This document shows, in pieces, positions 7,746 to 16,591 of a stretch of 64,000 bases of DNA. Each line of letters starts with the position of its first letter. Positions within the stretch are counted from its first letter, which is position 1. Under the pieces are notes generated by a model. The model was not told where the DNA came from, ran no database searches, and saw only the letters and a list, made by a program, of their open reading frames with translations. Origin of the DNA: RPQJ01 sp963793005 (GTDB lineage: Bacteria > Pseudomonadota > Gammaproteobacteria > Steroidobacterales > Steroidobacteraceae); NCBI GenBank assembly GCA_963793005.1, contig CAWBYP010000002.1:930001-994000 (forward strand). The letters are read 5' to 3'. Position numbers and translations under genes: made by a program.

Positions 7746-9197
7746 ATGAAATACACACTTGCCATGCTATGCGCGGCGCTGAGCTGCGCGACCTTTTCCC
7801 CGCCGGTCCGCGCAGACACCGCAGCGGTCGCCGTTCCGGGCTTCAAGTACGTGCGAACCGTGGGCACGATCTCCGAATACACGCTCGAGTCCAATGGACT
7901 CACTGTGCTGCTGATGCCTGAGCATTCCGCACCGGTCGTCACCTTCATGGTCACCTACCGCGTCGGTTCGCGGAACGAGGTCACCGGCACGACTGGCGCG
8001 ACCCACCTGCTTGAGCACCTGATGTTCAAGGGCTCGCCGAAGTACAACGACGCCAAGGGGAACAGCGTCAAGCAGTACGTCGAGACGGTCGGCGGCATCA
8101 TGAACGCCTCCACCTGGCTGGATCGCACCAACTACTTCGCCGTTATCGGTACGGAGAACCTGGAAGGCTACATCGCGATCGAAGCGGACCGCATGCGCAA
8201 CCTGTGGCTGCACGAGTCAGACCGCGAGAAGGAAATGACGGTGGTCCGGAACGAGTACGAGCGCGGAGAGAACGACCCGCAGGAAGCGCTCGGCAAGGAA
8301 ATTACGGCGGCCGCCTTCGTCGCCCACCCCTACCACCACGACACCATCGGATGGCTCAGCGACATCGAGAACGTGCCGATCGAAAAGCTGCGCGCGTTCT
8401 ATGACACCTACTACTGGCCGGACAATGCGACCGTCTCGATCATCGGTGACTTCGAGCCGGCCGCCGCCCTGGCGCTGGTCAAAAAGTACTACGGTGTGTA
8501 TCCACGCTCGCCGAAGCCGATACCGCAGCTGTACACGGTCGAGCCCGAACAGCAGGGCCCGCGCCGCGTCACGGTGTCGCGTGCCGGTGAAATCGGCGTC
8601 GTTGGCATTGCCTACAAGACTCCTTCGGGCCGGGACGCCGACTATGCCGCGCTCGACGTGCTCGGCACGATCCTCGGCAGTGGCAAGACCAGTCGGTTCT
8701 ACAGGTCACTGACCGACAAGAACCTTGCGCTCGGCGTGTACGCGAACGCGGGCTTCTACCACGACCCGTCGCTGTTCCAGGTCTACGCTTTCGTTGCACC
8801 GGGCGTAGAGCAGGCGGAGGTCGAGCGCGTGATGCTCGAGGAAATCGAGCGCGTAAAGGCAGACGGGGTGAGCGACGAGGAACTGGCAACCGCGCTCGCC
8901 AAGTACGAGGCATCAACCGCGTACGGCCGCGACGGGTCGTTCGCGATCGCGTCCACGCTGAACGAGACCATCGCCGCCGGCGACTGGACGCTCTATTACA
9001 CGGTAGACGATGCAACGCGGAAGGTAACGACGGCCGACGTGAAGCGCGTGGCGAACAAGTACCTGGATTCGAAGCGCAGCACCACCGGCTGGTTCGTCCC
9101 GCTGCAGCCCGGCCCGCCGGCCGAGGGATCCGCCGCCGCACCCGCCGAGCAGCCCGCGGCCACAGCCGCCGCCGACCAGCAGAGGCCCGAACAGTGA
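7746..9197 (+). CDS. M16 family zinc metallopeptidase, catalytic subunit
   Basis: 483 residues with an N-terminal signal peptide (hydrophobic stretch at residues 3-18, probable cleavage after VRA at about 24), so periplasmic or outer-membrane facing. It carries the inverted zinc motif HLLEH (HxxEH) followed by a second zinc-ligand region with EYERGENDPQEAL, the signature of pitrilysin-family peptidases. A second, inactive M16 repeat with SRFYRSLTDKNLALGVYANAG follows. The last 25 or so residues are a proline/alanine/glutamine-rich tail. It overlaps the next gene, whose product lacks the zinc motif, giving the catalytic/non-catalytic pair typical of bacterial M16B enzymes. Likely role is degradation of periplasmic peptides; substrate unknown. 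Confidence 0.9.
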   Translation: MKYTLAMLCAALSCATFSPPVRADTAAVAVPGFKYVRTVGTISEYTLESNGLTVLLMPEHSAPVVTFMVTYRVGSRNEVTGTTGATHLLEHLMFKGSPKYNDAKGNSVKQYVETVGGIMNASTWLDRTNYFAVIGTENLEGYIAIEADRMRNLWLHESDREKEMTVVRNEYERGENDPQEALGKEITAAAFVAHPYHHDTIGWLSDIENVPIEKLRAFYDTYYWPDNATVSIIGDFEPAAALALVKKYYGVYPRSPKPIPQLYTVEPEQQGPRRVTVSRAGEIGVVGIAYKTPSGRDADYAALDVLGTILGSGKTSRFYRSLTDKNLALGVYANAGFYHDPSLFQVYAFVAPGVEQAEVERVMLEEIERVKADGVSDEELATALAKYEASTAYGRDGSFAIASTLNETIAAGDWTLYYTVDDATRKVTTADVKRVANKYLDSKRSTTGWFVPLQPGPPAEGSAAAPAEQPAATAAADQQRPEQ

Positions 9198-10552
9198 TGA
9201 ACATTCACGCATTGACCCGACTCCGGAGCCTGGTCCTGCTCGGGCTGGCGCTGCTCACAGGTGGCAATGCCATGGCCGGCGTGGCCAGCGATGCAGTGCG
9301 TGCCGACATCGGCGGTATCGACGTCGTGATCGTCAAGACCGACGTAAAGGACGTCGTGACGGTCGTGGGAACGCTGCGCGCGGGCGACGACCGCAGCCCG
9401 GCGGACAACGTCGCGCTGGCCACGATGACCGGCGCGATGCTGGACAAGGGCACGACGAAGCAGGACAAGTTCGCCATCGCACAGCAGCTCGGGGGCATCG
9501 GCGCGTCGCTGTCGTTCTCGGTCGACGCGAGTACGCTGCGGTTCAGCGGCAAATGCCTGCGCAGGGATTTCCCCATGCTGGCCAGCCTGCTGGCCGAGCA
9601 GCTGCGCGAGCCGGGGTTCCCGGAACCAGAACTCGTCAAGCTCAAGAAGCAGCTCGAGGGCGCGATGCGTGCGCAACTCGACGACACGGACTTCCGCGCG
9701 GCAGACGCCTTCTCGCGTGCCATATTTCCGCCGGGGCACCCGAACCGGCAGCCGACGCCCGACGAGTTCATGGCCGCTGTCGGCAAGACCAGCGTGAGCG
9801 ACGTCCGCGGGTTCCACTCGCAGTACTACGGCCCCACGGGCATGCGACTGGTGATCGTGGGAGACGTGGATCCGGCATCCGTGCAGGCCGAATTGCGCCG
9901 GGTATTCGCAGGCTGGAGCGGCGGGTCGATCCCGCCGCCGGCGCCGCTCGCGCCGCTGCTGAAGTCCGCCGGGCAGGAAACAGTCTTCATGCCCGAGAAG
10001 ACCAGCGTGAGCGTGATACTGGGCCAGCCGACACAGCTCAGGTACAGCGATCCTGACTCGCTGGCACTCCGGGTGGCGACTCGCATCTTCGGCAGCGGCT
10101 TCACCGGCCGCCTGATGAGCAGCGTGCGCGACAAGGAAGGACTCACGTATGGCATTTACGCCAGCGTGGACAATGACATCGGCTCGGATGGCGACTGGAG
10201 CATCGACGCGACTTTTTCGCCGGCCCTGCTGGAGCAGGGAATCGCTTCGACGAAGCGCCAACTTATGCTGTGGCGCGACAAGGGCGTCACCGGGGAGGAA
10301 CTGGCGCGCTCGAAGAGCCGCACCGCCGGCTCGTACAAGGTCGGCCTGGCCACGACCTCGGGGCTCGCCGGGACGGTACTTCTGCTGCTGAACGCAGGAA
10401 TGCCGCTGGAATTCGTCGACGAATATCCGCAACGCGTCGACGCCCTGACACTTGAGCAGGTAAACGGCGCGATCACGAAACATATCGATCCCGAGCGGAT
10501 GGTGCTGGTCGAAGCCGGTACGGTGCCGGGGGCCGCGACCGCTGCCAAATAG
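9197..10552 (+). CDS. M16 family peptidase-like protein, non-catalytic subunit
   Basis: About 451 residues with a signal peptide (Leu-rich stretch ending NAMAG). It has the M16 fold in two halves, but the expected HxxEH position reads TMTGAMLDKGT, so no zinc can be bound there. The C-terminal half retains GLTYGIYASVDND, matching the Arg/Tyr region that partner subunits contribute to substrate binding in M16B heterodimers. Translation is coupled to the catalytic subunit: its stop TGA overlaps the start as TGATG. A GTG three bases earlier (9194) is an alternative, with AGAGG 8 bases upstream. The two products probably form a heterodimer. Confidence 0.88.
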   Translation: MNIHALTRLRSLVLLGLALLTGGNAMAGVASDAVRADIGGIDVVIVKTDVKDVVTVVGTLRAGDDRSPADNVALATMTGAMLDKGTTKQDKFAIAQQLGGIGASLSFSVDASTLRFSGKCLRRDFPMLASLLAEQLREPGFPEPELVKLKKQLEGAMRAQLDDTDFRAADAFSRAIFPPGHPNRQPTPDEFMAAVGKTSVSDVRGFHSQYYGPTGMRLVIVGDVDPASVQAELRRVFAGWSGGSIPPPAPLAPLLKSAGQETVFMPEKTSVSVILGQPTQLRYSDPDSLALRVATRIFGSGFTGRLMSSVRDKEGLTYGIYASVDNDIGSDGDWSIDATFSPALLEQGIASTKRQLMLWRDKGVTGEELARSKSRTAGSYKVGLATTSGLAGTVLLLLNAGMPLEFVDEYPQRVDALTLEQVNGAITKHIDPERMVLVEAGTVPGAATAAK

Positions 10553-10563
10553 CGGCCTGCCTG

Positions 10564-11625
10564 CTATGGCTTTTCCGGCAACTGCAGGTGCCTCAGCACA
10601 CGGTTCAGGTTTTTTCGCATCCGGCTCAACTGGCCGAGTGCGGCCAGCGTGTGCATCGCTTCCTTGATCGGCTGCAGCGGGTAGCCGGCGTAATGGCCCG
10701 CTTCCGGCACGTCGCTGGTGACGGTCGAGCGACCGGCCAGCGCGACATCGTCGGCCAGCGTCAGATGCGCCGATACCACCGAATTGCCGCCGGTCATGAA
10801 ACGGCGACCGATGGTGGTCGAGCCGGCCATCATGAATCCGGCAGTGTAGAAGCCGTCCTCGCCGAGGTCGCAGTTGTGCGCAATGTGGCAGATGTTGTCG
10901 AGCTTCGCGCCGGAGCGGATGTACGTGGAGGACAGCTTCGCGCGATCGATCGCGCAATTGCTGCCGATCTCCACCGCGTCGCCTATCTGTACGTTGCCGA
11001 GATGCGGAACCTTGCGGGGCCGGCGGTCTGCGCCGACCGCATACCCGAAGCCGTCGCTGCCGATGCTCGTGTGCGGGTGCACCTCGCAGTCGCGCCCCAG
11101 TTCGCAGTCGGCGCCTACAAATACGTGCGGATGTAACGTCGTGCCGGCGCCGATGCGCGCGTCGTTCTCGACGACCACGTGCGACCCGATGCAGCAATTG
11201 TCACCGATCGTGGCACGCGCGCCGATCACGCAGTAGGGGCCGAGCAATACGCCGGAGCCGATCGTGGCGTCCGGGTGCACGACGGCCGTGGGGTGATGTT
11301 CACCCCATTGCGCAAAGCGCTCCCGCTTGCGGTCGAGGTGCACGAGCAACACTGCCATGCCCATCGGCACGGACGACACCGTGAAACAGCAGCCGAACGC
11401 AGTCTCCTGCGGGGCGAGCTTCGTCGCGATGTCGCGCTGCAGGACCAGGATTGCGGCGCCGCGCTGCCGGACGGCATCGAGCTGCGACGCATCGGTCACG
11501 AACACGATGCTGCCGGGACCGGCATCCCCGGGGGAGCGGCAATTGTCGGCCGTGGCGTCGAGGCTGCCCCGCAGATAGGTGCAGACATCCGCGTGGAGGG
11601 TTTGGATCGTACGGGCGTTCAGCAT
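10564..11625 (-). CDS. LpxD-like UDP-3-O-acylglucosamine N-acyltransferase
   Basis: 353 residues. The N-terminal LpxD-type uridine-binding domain (about 1-100) is followed by left-handed beta-helix hexapeptide repeats and a C-terminal helix ending in a basic segment. The catalytic region reads KLDNICHIAHNCDLGE, keeping the IAHN histidine, and a second conserved histidine appears in SVVSAHLTLADD. LpxD transfers a 3-hydroxyacyl chain to the amino group of UDP-3-O-acylglucosamine in lipid A synthesis. It is not beside fabZ, lpxA or lpxB here, so it may be a second copy or may acylate another sugar nucleotide. ATG 11625 is preceded by GAGG. It is convergent with the M16 pair and downstream of the desaturase, separated from it by two hairpins. 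Confidence 0.8.
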   Translation of the reverse strand: MLNARTIQTLHADVCTYLRGSLDATADNCRSPGDAGPGSIVFVTDASQLDAVRQRGAAILVLQRDIATKLAPQETAFGCCFTVSSVPMGMAVLLVHLDRKRERFAQWGEHHPTAVVHPDATIGSGVLLGPYCVIGARATIGDNCCIGSHVVVENDARIGAGTTLHPHVFVGADCELGRDCEVHPHTSIGSDGFGYAVGADRRPRKVPHLGNVQIGDAVEIGSNCAIDRAKLSSTYIRSGAKLDNICHIAHNCDLGEDGFYTAGFMMAGSTTIGRRFMTGGNSVVSAHLTLADDVALAGRSTVTSDVPEAGHYAGYPLQPIKEAMHTLAALGQLSRMRKNLNRVLRHLQLPEKP

Positions 11626-11646
11626 GGGACCTCGCATGCGCGATGG

Positions 11647-11691
11647 AGGCTGCGATGCAGCCTGGTGAACGGTCTGTCGCCTTCAGGCGAC
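11647..11691. other. Two tandem stem-loops between the desaturase and lpxD-like genes
   Basis: AGGCTGC-GAT-GCAGCCT (11647-11663) forms a 7-bp stem and GTCGCC-TTCA-GGCGAC (11676-11691) a 6-bp stem. The second overlaps the desaturase stop codon. Neither is followed by a T-run on either strand, so they look more like mRNA-processing or stability hairpins than rho-independent terminators. Confidence 0.45.
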
Positions 11692-12738
11692 GGAAGGGTT
11701 GAGTTCGACGCGCGCCGTGACCTGTCCGCGGAAATCCAGCCACGCGTGCTCGGTGAAATCATAGAGCTTGCAGCGACGCACGGAGTCCATATACGTCCGC
11801 CAGCTGAGGCGGTAGTCGCACAGGTCCGGAAACTTATCCTTGAGCACCTGCTGCGCTGCGCGCAGCCTGAACATCGGGATGCCGGGGTTCAGGTGATGCG
11901 CGTTGTGCTCCATGATGCTGTGCATCAGGCGGTCGATGCCGAACGGAAATCGCACCCGTGCGGTCGCGGTGAGGTAGGCCCGGTTGCGCTGCCATTCCTG
12001 GCGGTTCTTGAACCACGCGATCCTGGGATGCGTGTGATGCAGGTATACGACGAAGCCTATGGTTGCATTCCACAGCAGGAACGGCACCAGCACTGCCAGC
12101 ACCACCAGCAGGACGAACGACTGTTCTGTAGCGCCGGCCACCAGGGCGACGACGCCCAGCCAGAGCACGGCGCCCGCGGCTACCAGCAGGCTGTCGAGCT
12201 TGTACCTGCGGCGGCTCGAACCTATTTCCTTGCGGCTGGCGAAGAAAAGCTTCTTCCACCACATCTCGATGAGGTAGTAGGCGCCCCAGCCGAGACCGCT
12301 GCGATAAAGACGCTCGAGCGCCCGGCGATGGCGCGGATACGCATCGAACTCGGCCTTCGAGAGCGGCGCCCATACCTGGTCGCGACCCTTGAGGTTGTTG
12401 AATCCATGGTGGGCGGTGTTGTGCCCGACTTCCCACAGGCTGAACGCGGTCATCGACGGCAGGAACGCGATACGCCCGAATACGGCATTGAGCTTCGCGC
12501 TCGCGAAGAAACTGCCATGACAGGCATCGTGACCGATCATGAACAGCCTGACGGTGGCCGCAGTCACGAACAGCGTGCCGACGAGCTTCAACACGATGCC
12601 GCCGGCCAGCAGGGCCAGCGCGGAACCGGCCGCGAACAGCGCGAGGTCAAATGCCAGCACCGCAAACGAGATTGACTGCGACGGGGAACGCGTGAAGGCG
12701 TGCAGGATACTCTTGCGGTTCCAGCTGGTCGCTTGCAT
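11683..12738 (-). CDS. Membrane fatty-acid desaturase family protein
   Basis: 351 residues. The three histidine boxes of the di-iron membrane desaturase/hydroxylase superfamily are present and well spaced: HDACH, HNTAHH and HNAHH. Hydrophobic segments lie around residues 25-65 and 190-225. The enzyme should introduce a double bond or hydroxyl into an acyl chain or related lipid using O2 and an electron donor; regiospecificity cannot be read. ATG 12738 is supported by an upstream GAGGTG; the longer frame to 12801 is unlikely to be used. It is followed by the lpxD-like gene, so a link to envelope lipid composition is possible. Confidence 0.85.
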   Translation of the reverse strand: MQATSWNRKSILHAFTRSPSQSISFAVLAFDLALFAAGSALALLAGGIVLKLVGTLFVTAATVRLFMIGHDACHGSFFASAKLNAVFGRIAFLPSMTAFSLWEVGHNTAHHGFNNLKGRDQVWAPLSKAEFDAYPRHRRALERLYRSGLGWGAYYLIEMWWKKLFFASRKEIGSSRRRYKLDSLLVAAGAVLWLGVVALVAGATEQSFVLLVVLAVLVPFLLWNATIGFVVYLHHTHPRIAWFKNRQEWQRNRAYLTATARVRFPFGIDRLMHSIMEHNAHHLNPGIPMFRLRAAQQVLKDKFPDLCDYRLSWRTYMDSVRRCKLYDFTEHAWLDFRGQVTARVELNPSVA

Positions 12739-12841
12739 TGGGCGGCGCACCTCGTAGATACAAACGACCCCCCGCCCGCGGGCAGGTATCGGCGCCGTCA
12801 CTTCGTGGATTCTACCCTATTGACTGCCAGCCCGCCCCGCT

Positions 12842-14569
12842 CTACGCGGCCGCGAAACGCGCCTTGGCCTTCTGCACGATCTCGACGAATCGCGGGCTGT
12901 CACGCAGCGGATCGAGGTCGGTGTCCTTGTCGAGCCAGACCAGCCAGCCCTGGGAAGCTTTCTCGATGACAGTCGCAAGCAGGTCCAGCGCCGGCTCGAC
13001 TTCGCGCAAGCGCGCAAGCGCGCATACGTAATTGAACTGCACGAGGGTGTTATTCGGGTCGAGCAGCGTGCCACGCTCGATCCACTCCTTTGCGCGATCC
13101 GGTTCCCGCAGCGTCGCAAGAAGCGTCGCGCCATATCCAAGCGCCCGGCCGTGATCCGGCTCCAATGCGATGACTTTCTCGACACGGGCCAGTGCGCGCT
13201 GAGCCGCGGCACGCATGCCGTCGAGATCGCCGATGGCCTCATAACACTGGACGGAGAAGCTGGCGGCTACGAAATCCGTCGCGACGACCGAACTCGCCTT
13301 CTCGAAGTAGCGGATGGCGTCGTCATAGCGACGCAGCCCAATGCAGCACATGCCGGCGACGCGGTTGCCATCGTACGAATCCGGGTCGAGTCGCAAGGCC
13401 TGCTCGCAAGCCTCAAGCCCGATCTCGTAACGTCCCTGCCCCTGGTGCGCGGCGCCGAGCGCAGCGTGGGCGTCGGCGAGCTTTGGATCGAGCGCAATCG
13501 CCCGATTCGCCGCTTCCTGGCCGTCCTCCTTCGAGGCGCTTCGCCGATGCATGTCCCATTGCGCAACGGCCATCGTCGCCCAGGGCGCGGCATAGGTGGG
13601 ATCGAGTTCAACCGCTCGCTTGCACAGGCGGACGATGATCTCCTGGTGCCGCTCGTTGCCCATGACGCTGAACTGTCGCGCCATCAGGTAGAACTTGTAG
13701 GCCTTGACGTTGTTGGTGGCGCGCTGGCCAATTGCGCGACTCTCGTCCGGAAGCAGCGTGAGCTTCAACGCTGCGACGATTGCCTTGGAAATCTCGTCCT
13801 GCAGCGCAAAGATGTCGCTCAGGTCGCGGTCGTAGCGCTCGCCCCAGACCTGCGCCTCGTTTGCGGCATTGACGAGCTGTGCCGTGATGCGCACGCGCTC
13901 GCCCGCCTTGCGCACGCTGCCGACCAGCACGTACGAAACGCTGGTCTGCCTGCCGATGTCGCCGACGCCGCCCTTCGCGCCCTTGAAGCTGAAAGCCATG
14001 TTGCGCGAGACGACGGAGAGCGCGGAGACCTTGCCGAGGTCGGTAATGATGTCCTCGGTGATGCCGTCAGAAAAGTATTCCTGCTCCGGGTCGCCACTCA
14101 TGTTGGCAAAGGGCAGCACGCAGATGCTGACCTCGGCCTTGCGCCCAGCTGCCGCCGCTGCGGAAGCCGACTTCTTCGGCGTGCCTAGCTTGGCCTCCAG
14201 TGCCTTGAAGAGCCCGCGGAACGCGGCCCCGTTGCGGTCCTCGCCCCAGCCATCGAGGTCCGTCGTATGCACGGCGCGGAAATCTATCGGCAGCTTGGCT
14301 TTGCCGAACCGGACCGGCACCAGTGCGCCGCGGTCGGCGGCGTCGCGCGCCTCGCCGCGCACCCAGCGGGACTCGGCCGAACCGGCCGTCCAGACCACCA
14401 CAACGGAACGGGCGCTCTCGAGTTCGCGCGAGATCAGCGAGTCGAACTCTTCTCCGGGCGTGATCTCGGGATCCCACCATACTGACCAGCCCTCGGCCTC
14501 GAGCGCTGCCACGAGCGGCGCAACGAGACCTTTGTCGTTTCGTGCATACGAGACGAAGATATCGGCCAA
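12842..14569 (-). CDS. TIR domain - FlgO/TolB-like domain - TPR protein
   Basis: 575 residues in three parts. Residues 1-130 are a TIR domain (IFVSYARNDKGLVAPL, WWDPEITPGEEF) with tryptophan 69 and glutamate 73 in the S-x-W-x3-E position of the catalytic glutamate of NAD-cleaving TIRs. Residues 147-275 match the FlgO/TolB-N-like nucleotide-binding-like module often seen before TPRs in adenylate-cyclase-type proteins (VLPFANMSGDPEQEYFSDGI). Residues 290-560 are tetratricopeptide repeats (for example AIALDPKLADAHAALGAAHQGQGRYEIGLEACEQALRL region). No signal peptide or membrane segment is seen, so it should be cytosolic. It stands alone, with a tRNA upstream and the desaturase downstream, and has no recognisable defence partner. 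It could be a signalling NADase or a TIR scaffold; catalysis is unproven. Confidence 0.85.
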   Translation of the reverse strand: MADIFVSYARNDKGLVAPLVAALEAEGWSVWWDPEITPGEEFDSLISRELESARSVVVVWTAGSAESRWVRGEARDAADRGALVPVRFGKAKLPIDFRAVHTTDLDGWGEDRNGAAFRGLFKALEAKLGTPKKSASAAAAAGRKAEVSICVLPFANMSGDPEQEYFSDGITEDIITDLGKVSALSVVSRNMAFSFKGAKGGVGDIGRQTSVSYVLVGSVRKAGERVRITAQLVNAANEAQVWGERYDRDLSDIFALQDEISKAIVAALKLTLLPDESRAIGQRATNNVKAYKFYLMARQFSVMGNERHQEIIVRLCKRAVELDPTYAAPWATMAVAQWDMHRRSASKEDGQEAANRAIALDPKLADAHAALGAAHQGQGRYEIGLEACEQALRLDPDSYDGNRVAGMCCIGLRRYDDAIRYFEKASSVVATDFVAASFSVQCYEAIGDLDGMRAAAQRALARVEKVIALEPDHGRALGYGATLLATLREPDRAKEWIERGTLLDPNNTLVQFNYVCALARLREVEPALDLLATVIEKASQGWLVWLDKDTDLDPLRDSPRFVEIVQKAKARFAAA

Positions 14570-14700
14570 GGAAGCTCTCCGGTGCGAGTTGCGGACCTTA
14601 GCACAACGGACGGTGCGATCCTGATGAGCGTCGACCGCGGCTGGAACGGCCCGGGCAGCGGCTGAAGTGCACCCGGCCCGACGCCTTGGAACTGGAAAAT

Positions 14701-14777
<77 letters not shown>

Positions 14778-14816
14778 ACGAGGGGCCGGAATTGTCCGGA
14801 CCGCTGGCGCCTGAGT

Positions 14817-14839
14817 CAAGAAACCGGGGACATTCCCCG
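14817..14839 (-). terminator. Rho-independent terminator after ychF
   Basis: Immediately after the ychF stop, the minus strand reads CGGGGA-ATG-TCCCCG, a 6-bp GC-rich stem with a 3-base loop, followed by GTTTCTT. It separates ychF from tRNA-Met. Confidence 0.6.
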
Positions 14840-14840
14840 T

Positions 14841-15935
14841 TCACACGTTAAACCTGAAATGCATGACGTCGCCCTCGCGGACGACGTACTCCTTGCCCTC
14901 GAGCCGCATCTTGCCGGCCTCCTTGGCGCCCTGCTCGCCCTTGCAGCCGATAAAGTCGTCGAAGGAGATGACCTCGGCCCGGATGAAGCCCTTCTCGAAG
15001 TCGGTGTGGATCTCGCCGGCCGCCTGCGGCGCAAACGCGCCGATGTGGCTGGTCCAGGCCCGCACTTCCTTCGGGCCCACGGTGAAGAACGTGAGCAGCC
15101 CCAGCAGGTGGTAGGCGGCGCGGATCACGCGGTCGAGGCCAGGCTCGTGCAGGCCGAGTTCCTCGAGGAACGCCAGCCGGTCGCCGGCGTCGAGCTGGGC
15201 AATCTCGGACTCGATCGCCGCGCATACGGGCACGACGTCGGCGCCCTCCGCATCCGCCCGCTTCTGCACGGCGTCCAGGTATGGGTTGTCCTTGAAGCCA
15301 TCCTCCGCGACGTTGGCAACGTACATCAGCGGCTTAAGCGTGATCAGGCACAGCTCCCGCAGCAGCGGCCGCTCTGCGGGGTCCATCGCGAGCGTGCGCG
15401 CGGGATTGCCCGCATCGAGGTGGGCACGCATGCGCTTCAGAAGGTCGAACTGCCGGATCGCATCCTTGTCGCCCGCTTTCGATGCTTTCTCGGCACGCCG
15501 CAAGCCGCGCTCGACGGTGTCGAGGTCCGCGAGCCCGAGCTCGGTGTTGATCACGTCGATGTCCGCGAGCGGATCGATACGGCCCGCGACGTGCACCACG
15601 TCGTCGTTTACGAAACATCGCACCACGTGCGCGATCGCGTCGGTCTCGCGGATGTGCGACAGGAACTTGTTGCCCAGCCCCTCGCCCTTCGACGCGCCGG
15701 CGACCAGGCCGGCGATGTCGACGAATTCGACCGTGGTCGGCAGGACCTTCTCCGGTTTCGCGATCGCGGCGAGCTGCGCGAGCCGCAGGTCCGGCACGGG
15801 CACCACCCCGACGTTCGGGTCGATGGTGCAGAAGGGGTAATTCGCCGCCGCGGCGTTCTGCGCCTGCGTCACCGCGTTGAACAGCGTGGACTTGCCAACG
15901 TTAGGAAGCCCGACGATGCCGCACTTGATTCCCAT
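14841..15935 (-). CDS. ychF: Redox-regulated ATPase YchF (OLA1 family)
   Basis: 364 residues, the usual YchF length. P-loop GLPNVGKSTLFN near the N-terminus, YPFCTIDPNVG switch region, DIAGLVAGASKGEGLGN as the G3 motif, and NVAEDG in the place of the guanine-specificity NKxD, which is why YchF uses ATP. A TGS domain closes the protein (EVRAWT to VMHFRFNV). YchF binds ribosomes and is a negative regulator of oxidative-stress response in other bacteria. The ATG overlaps the pth stop by one base (TAATG), the standard pth-ychF pairing. Confidence 0.97.
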   Translation of the reverse strand: MGIKCGIVGLPNVGKSTLFNAVTQAQNAAAANYPFCTIDPNVGVVPVPDLRLAQLAAIAKPEKVLPTTVEFVDIAGLVAGASKGEGLGNKFLSHIRETDAIAHVVRCFVNDDVVHVAGRIDPLADIDVINTELGLADLDTVERGLRRAEKASKAGDKDAIRQFDLLKRMRAHLDAGNPARTLAMDPAERPLLRELCLITLKPLMYVANVAEDGFKDNPYLDAVQKRADAEGADVVPVCAAIESEIAQLDAGDRLAFLEELGLHEPGLDRVIRAAYHLLGLLTFFTVGPKEVRAWTSHIGAFAPQAAGEIHTDFEKGFIRAEVISFDDFIGCKGEQGAKEAGKMRLEGKEYVVREGDVMHFRFNV

Positions 15936-16525
15936 TACTTGTCACTTCCCTGCGTGTGCAGCAATTTCATGGCCTTTTCCGCCCCGTCCTTCAGGAACGT
16001 GGGCAGCACCTCGAGCGACGCCCCGATGCTCGCGACGATCGCTTGCTCGTCGGCCGGCGCCGCGCGCTGCAACACGTAGTCGATCACCTGGTCACGGTCG
16101 CCCGGGTGGCCGATGCCGACGCGCAGGCGCCAGAAATCGGCGCCGCAGTGCGTAATCGTGTCGCGCAGCCCGTTGTGGCCGCCGTGCCCGCCGCCGAACT
16201 TGAGCCGCGCCGTACCGGGCGGCAGGTCGAGTTCATCGTGCACGACCAGCACCTCGGAGACTGGCGCCTTGGTGTAGTCCACCAGCGAACGGACGGAGAT
16301 GCCGCTGCGGTTCATGTAGGTCTGCGGCTTCAGCAGCGTGAGGTCACGCCCGCAAATCTCGACCCTCGCCACCTCGCCCTGGTAGCGCGAATGCGCTCGG
16401 AACTGCACGCCATGGGCGCGCGCGAGCGCATCCACGAACCAGAACCCCGCGTTGTGGCGTGTGAGTGCGTGCTCGGGCCCGGGATTGCCGAGCCCGACGA
16501 CGATCTGAATCTCTGTGCCAGCCAT
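15935..16525 (-). CDS. pth: Peptidyl-tRNA hydrolase
   Basis: 196 residues. NPGPEHALTRHNAGFWFVD contains the catalytic histidine and substrate-binding asparagine, and VVHDELDLPPG the conserved aspartate; GGHGGHNGLRD is the usual loop. The enzyme releases peptides from drop-off peptidyl-tRNA. It sits between rplY and ychF, as in most gammaproteobacteria. A terminator-like hairpin precedes it, so part of its transcription may start in the rplY-pth spacer. Confidence 0.97.
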   Translation of the reverse strand: MAGTEIQIVVGLGNPGPEHALTRHNAGFWFVDALARAHGVQFRAHSRYQGEVARVEICGRDLTLLKPQTYMNRSGISVRSLVDYTKAPVSEVLVVHDELDLPPGTARLKFGGGHGGHNGLRDTITHCGADFWRLRVGIGHPGDRDQVIDYVLQRAAPADEQAIVASIGASLEVLPTFLKDGAEKAMKLLHTQGSDK

Positions 16526-16536
16526 GGATGAGTCCG

Positions 16537-16569
16537 GAAAAAGACCGGGCCGCCCCGGAGGGCGGCCCG
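16537..16569 (-). terminator. Rho-independent terminator after rplY
   Basis: The minus strand downstream of rplY carries a perfect 9-bp stem CGGGCCGCC/GGCGGCCCG (16546-16569) with a 6-base loop, followed by GTCTTTTT. Position and form are typical of an intrinsic terminator, and it would attenuate read-through into pth. Confidence 0.75.
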
Positions 16570-16591
16570 CGTCGTTCGGCCCGGGGGCCGA

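Noticed and set aside
5388..7749. Plus-strand frames of 691 and 566 codons opposite the Usp and symporter genes
   Set aside because: Antisense to conserved genes, histidine/arginine- or serine-rich without recognisable domains.
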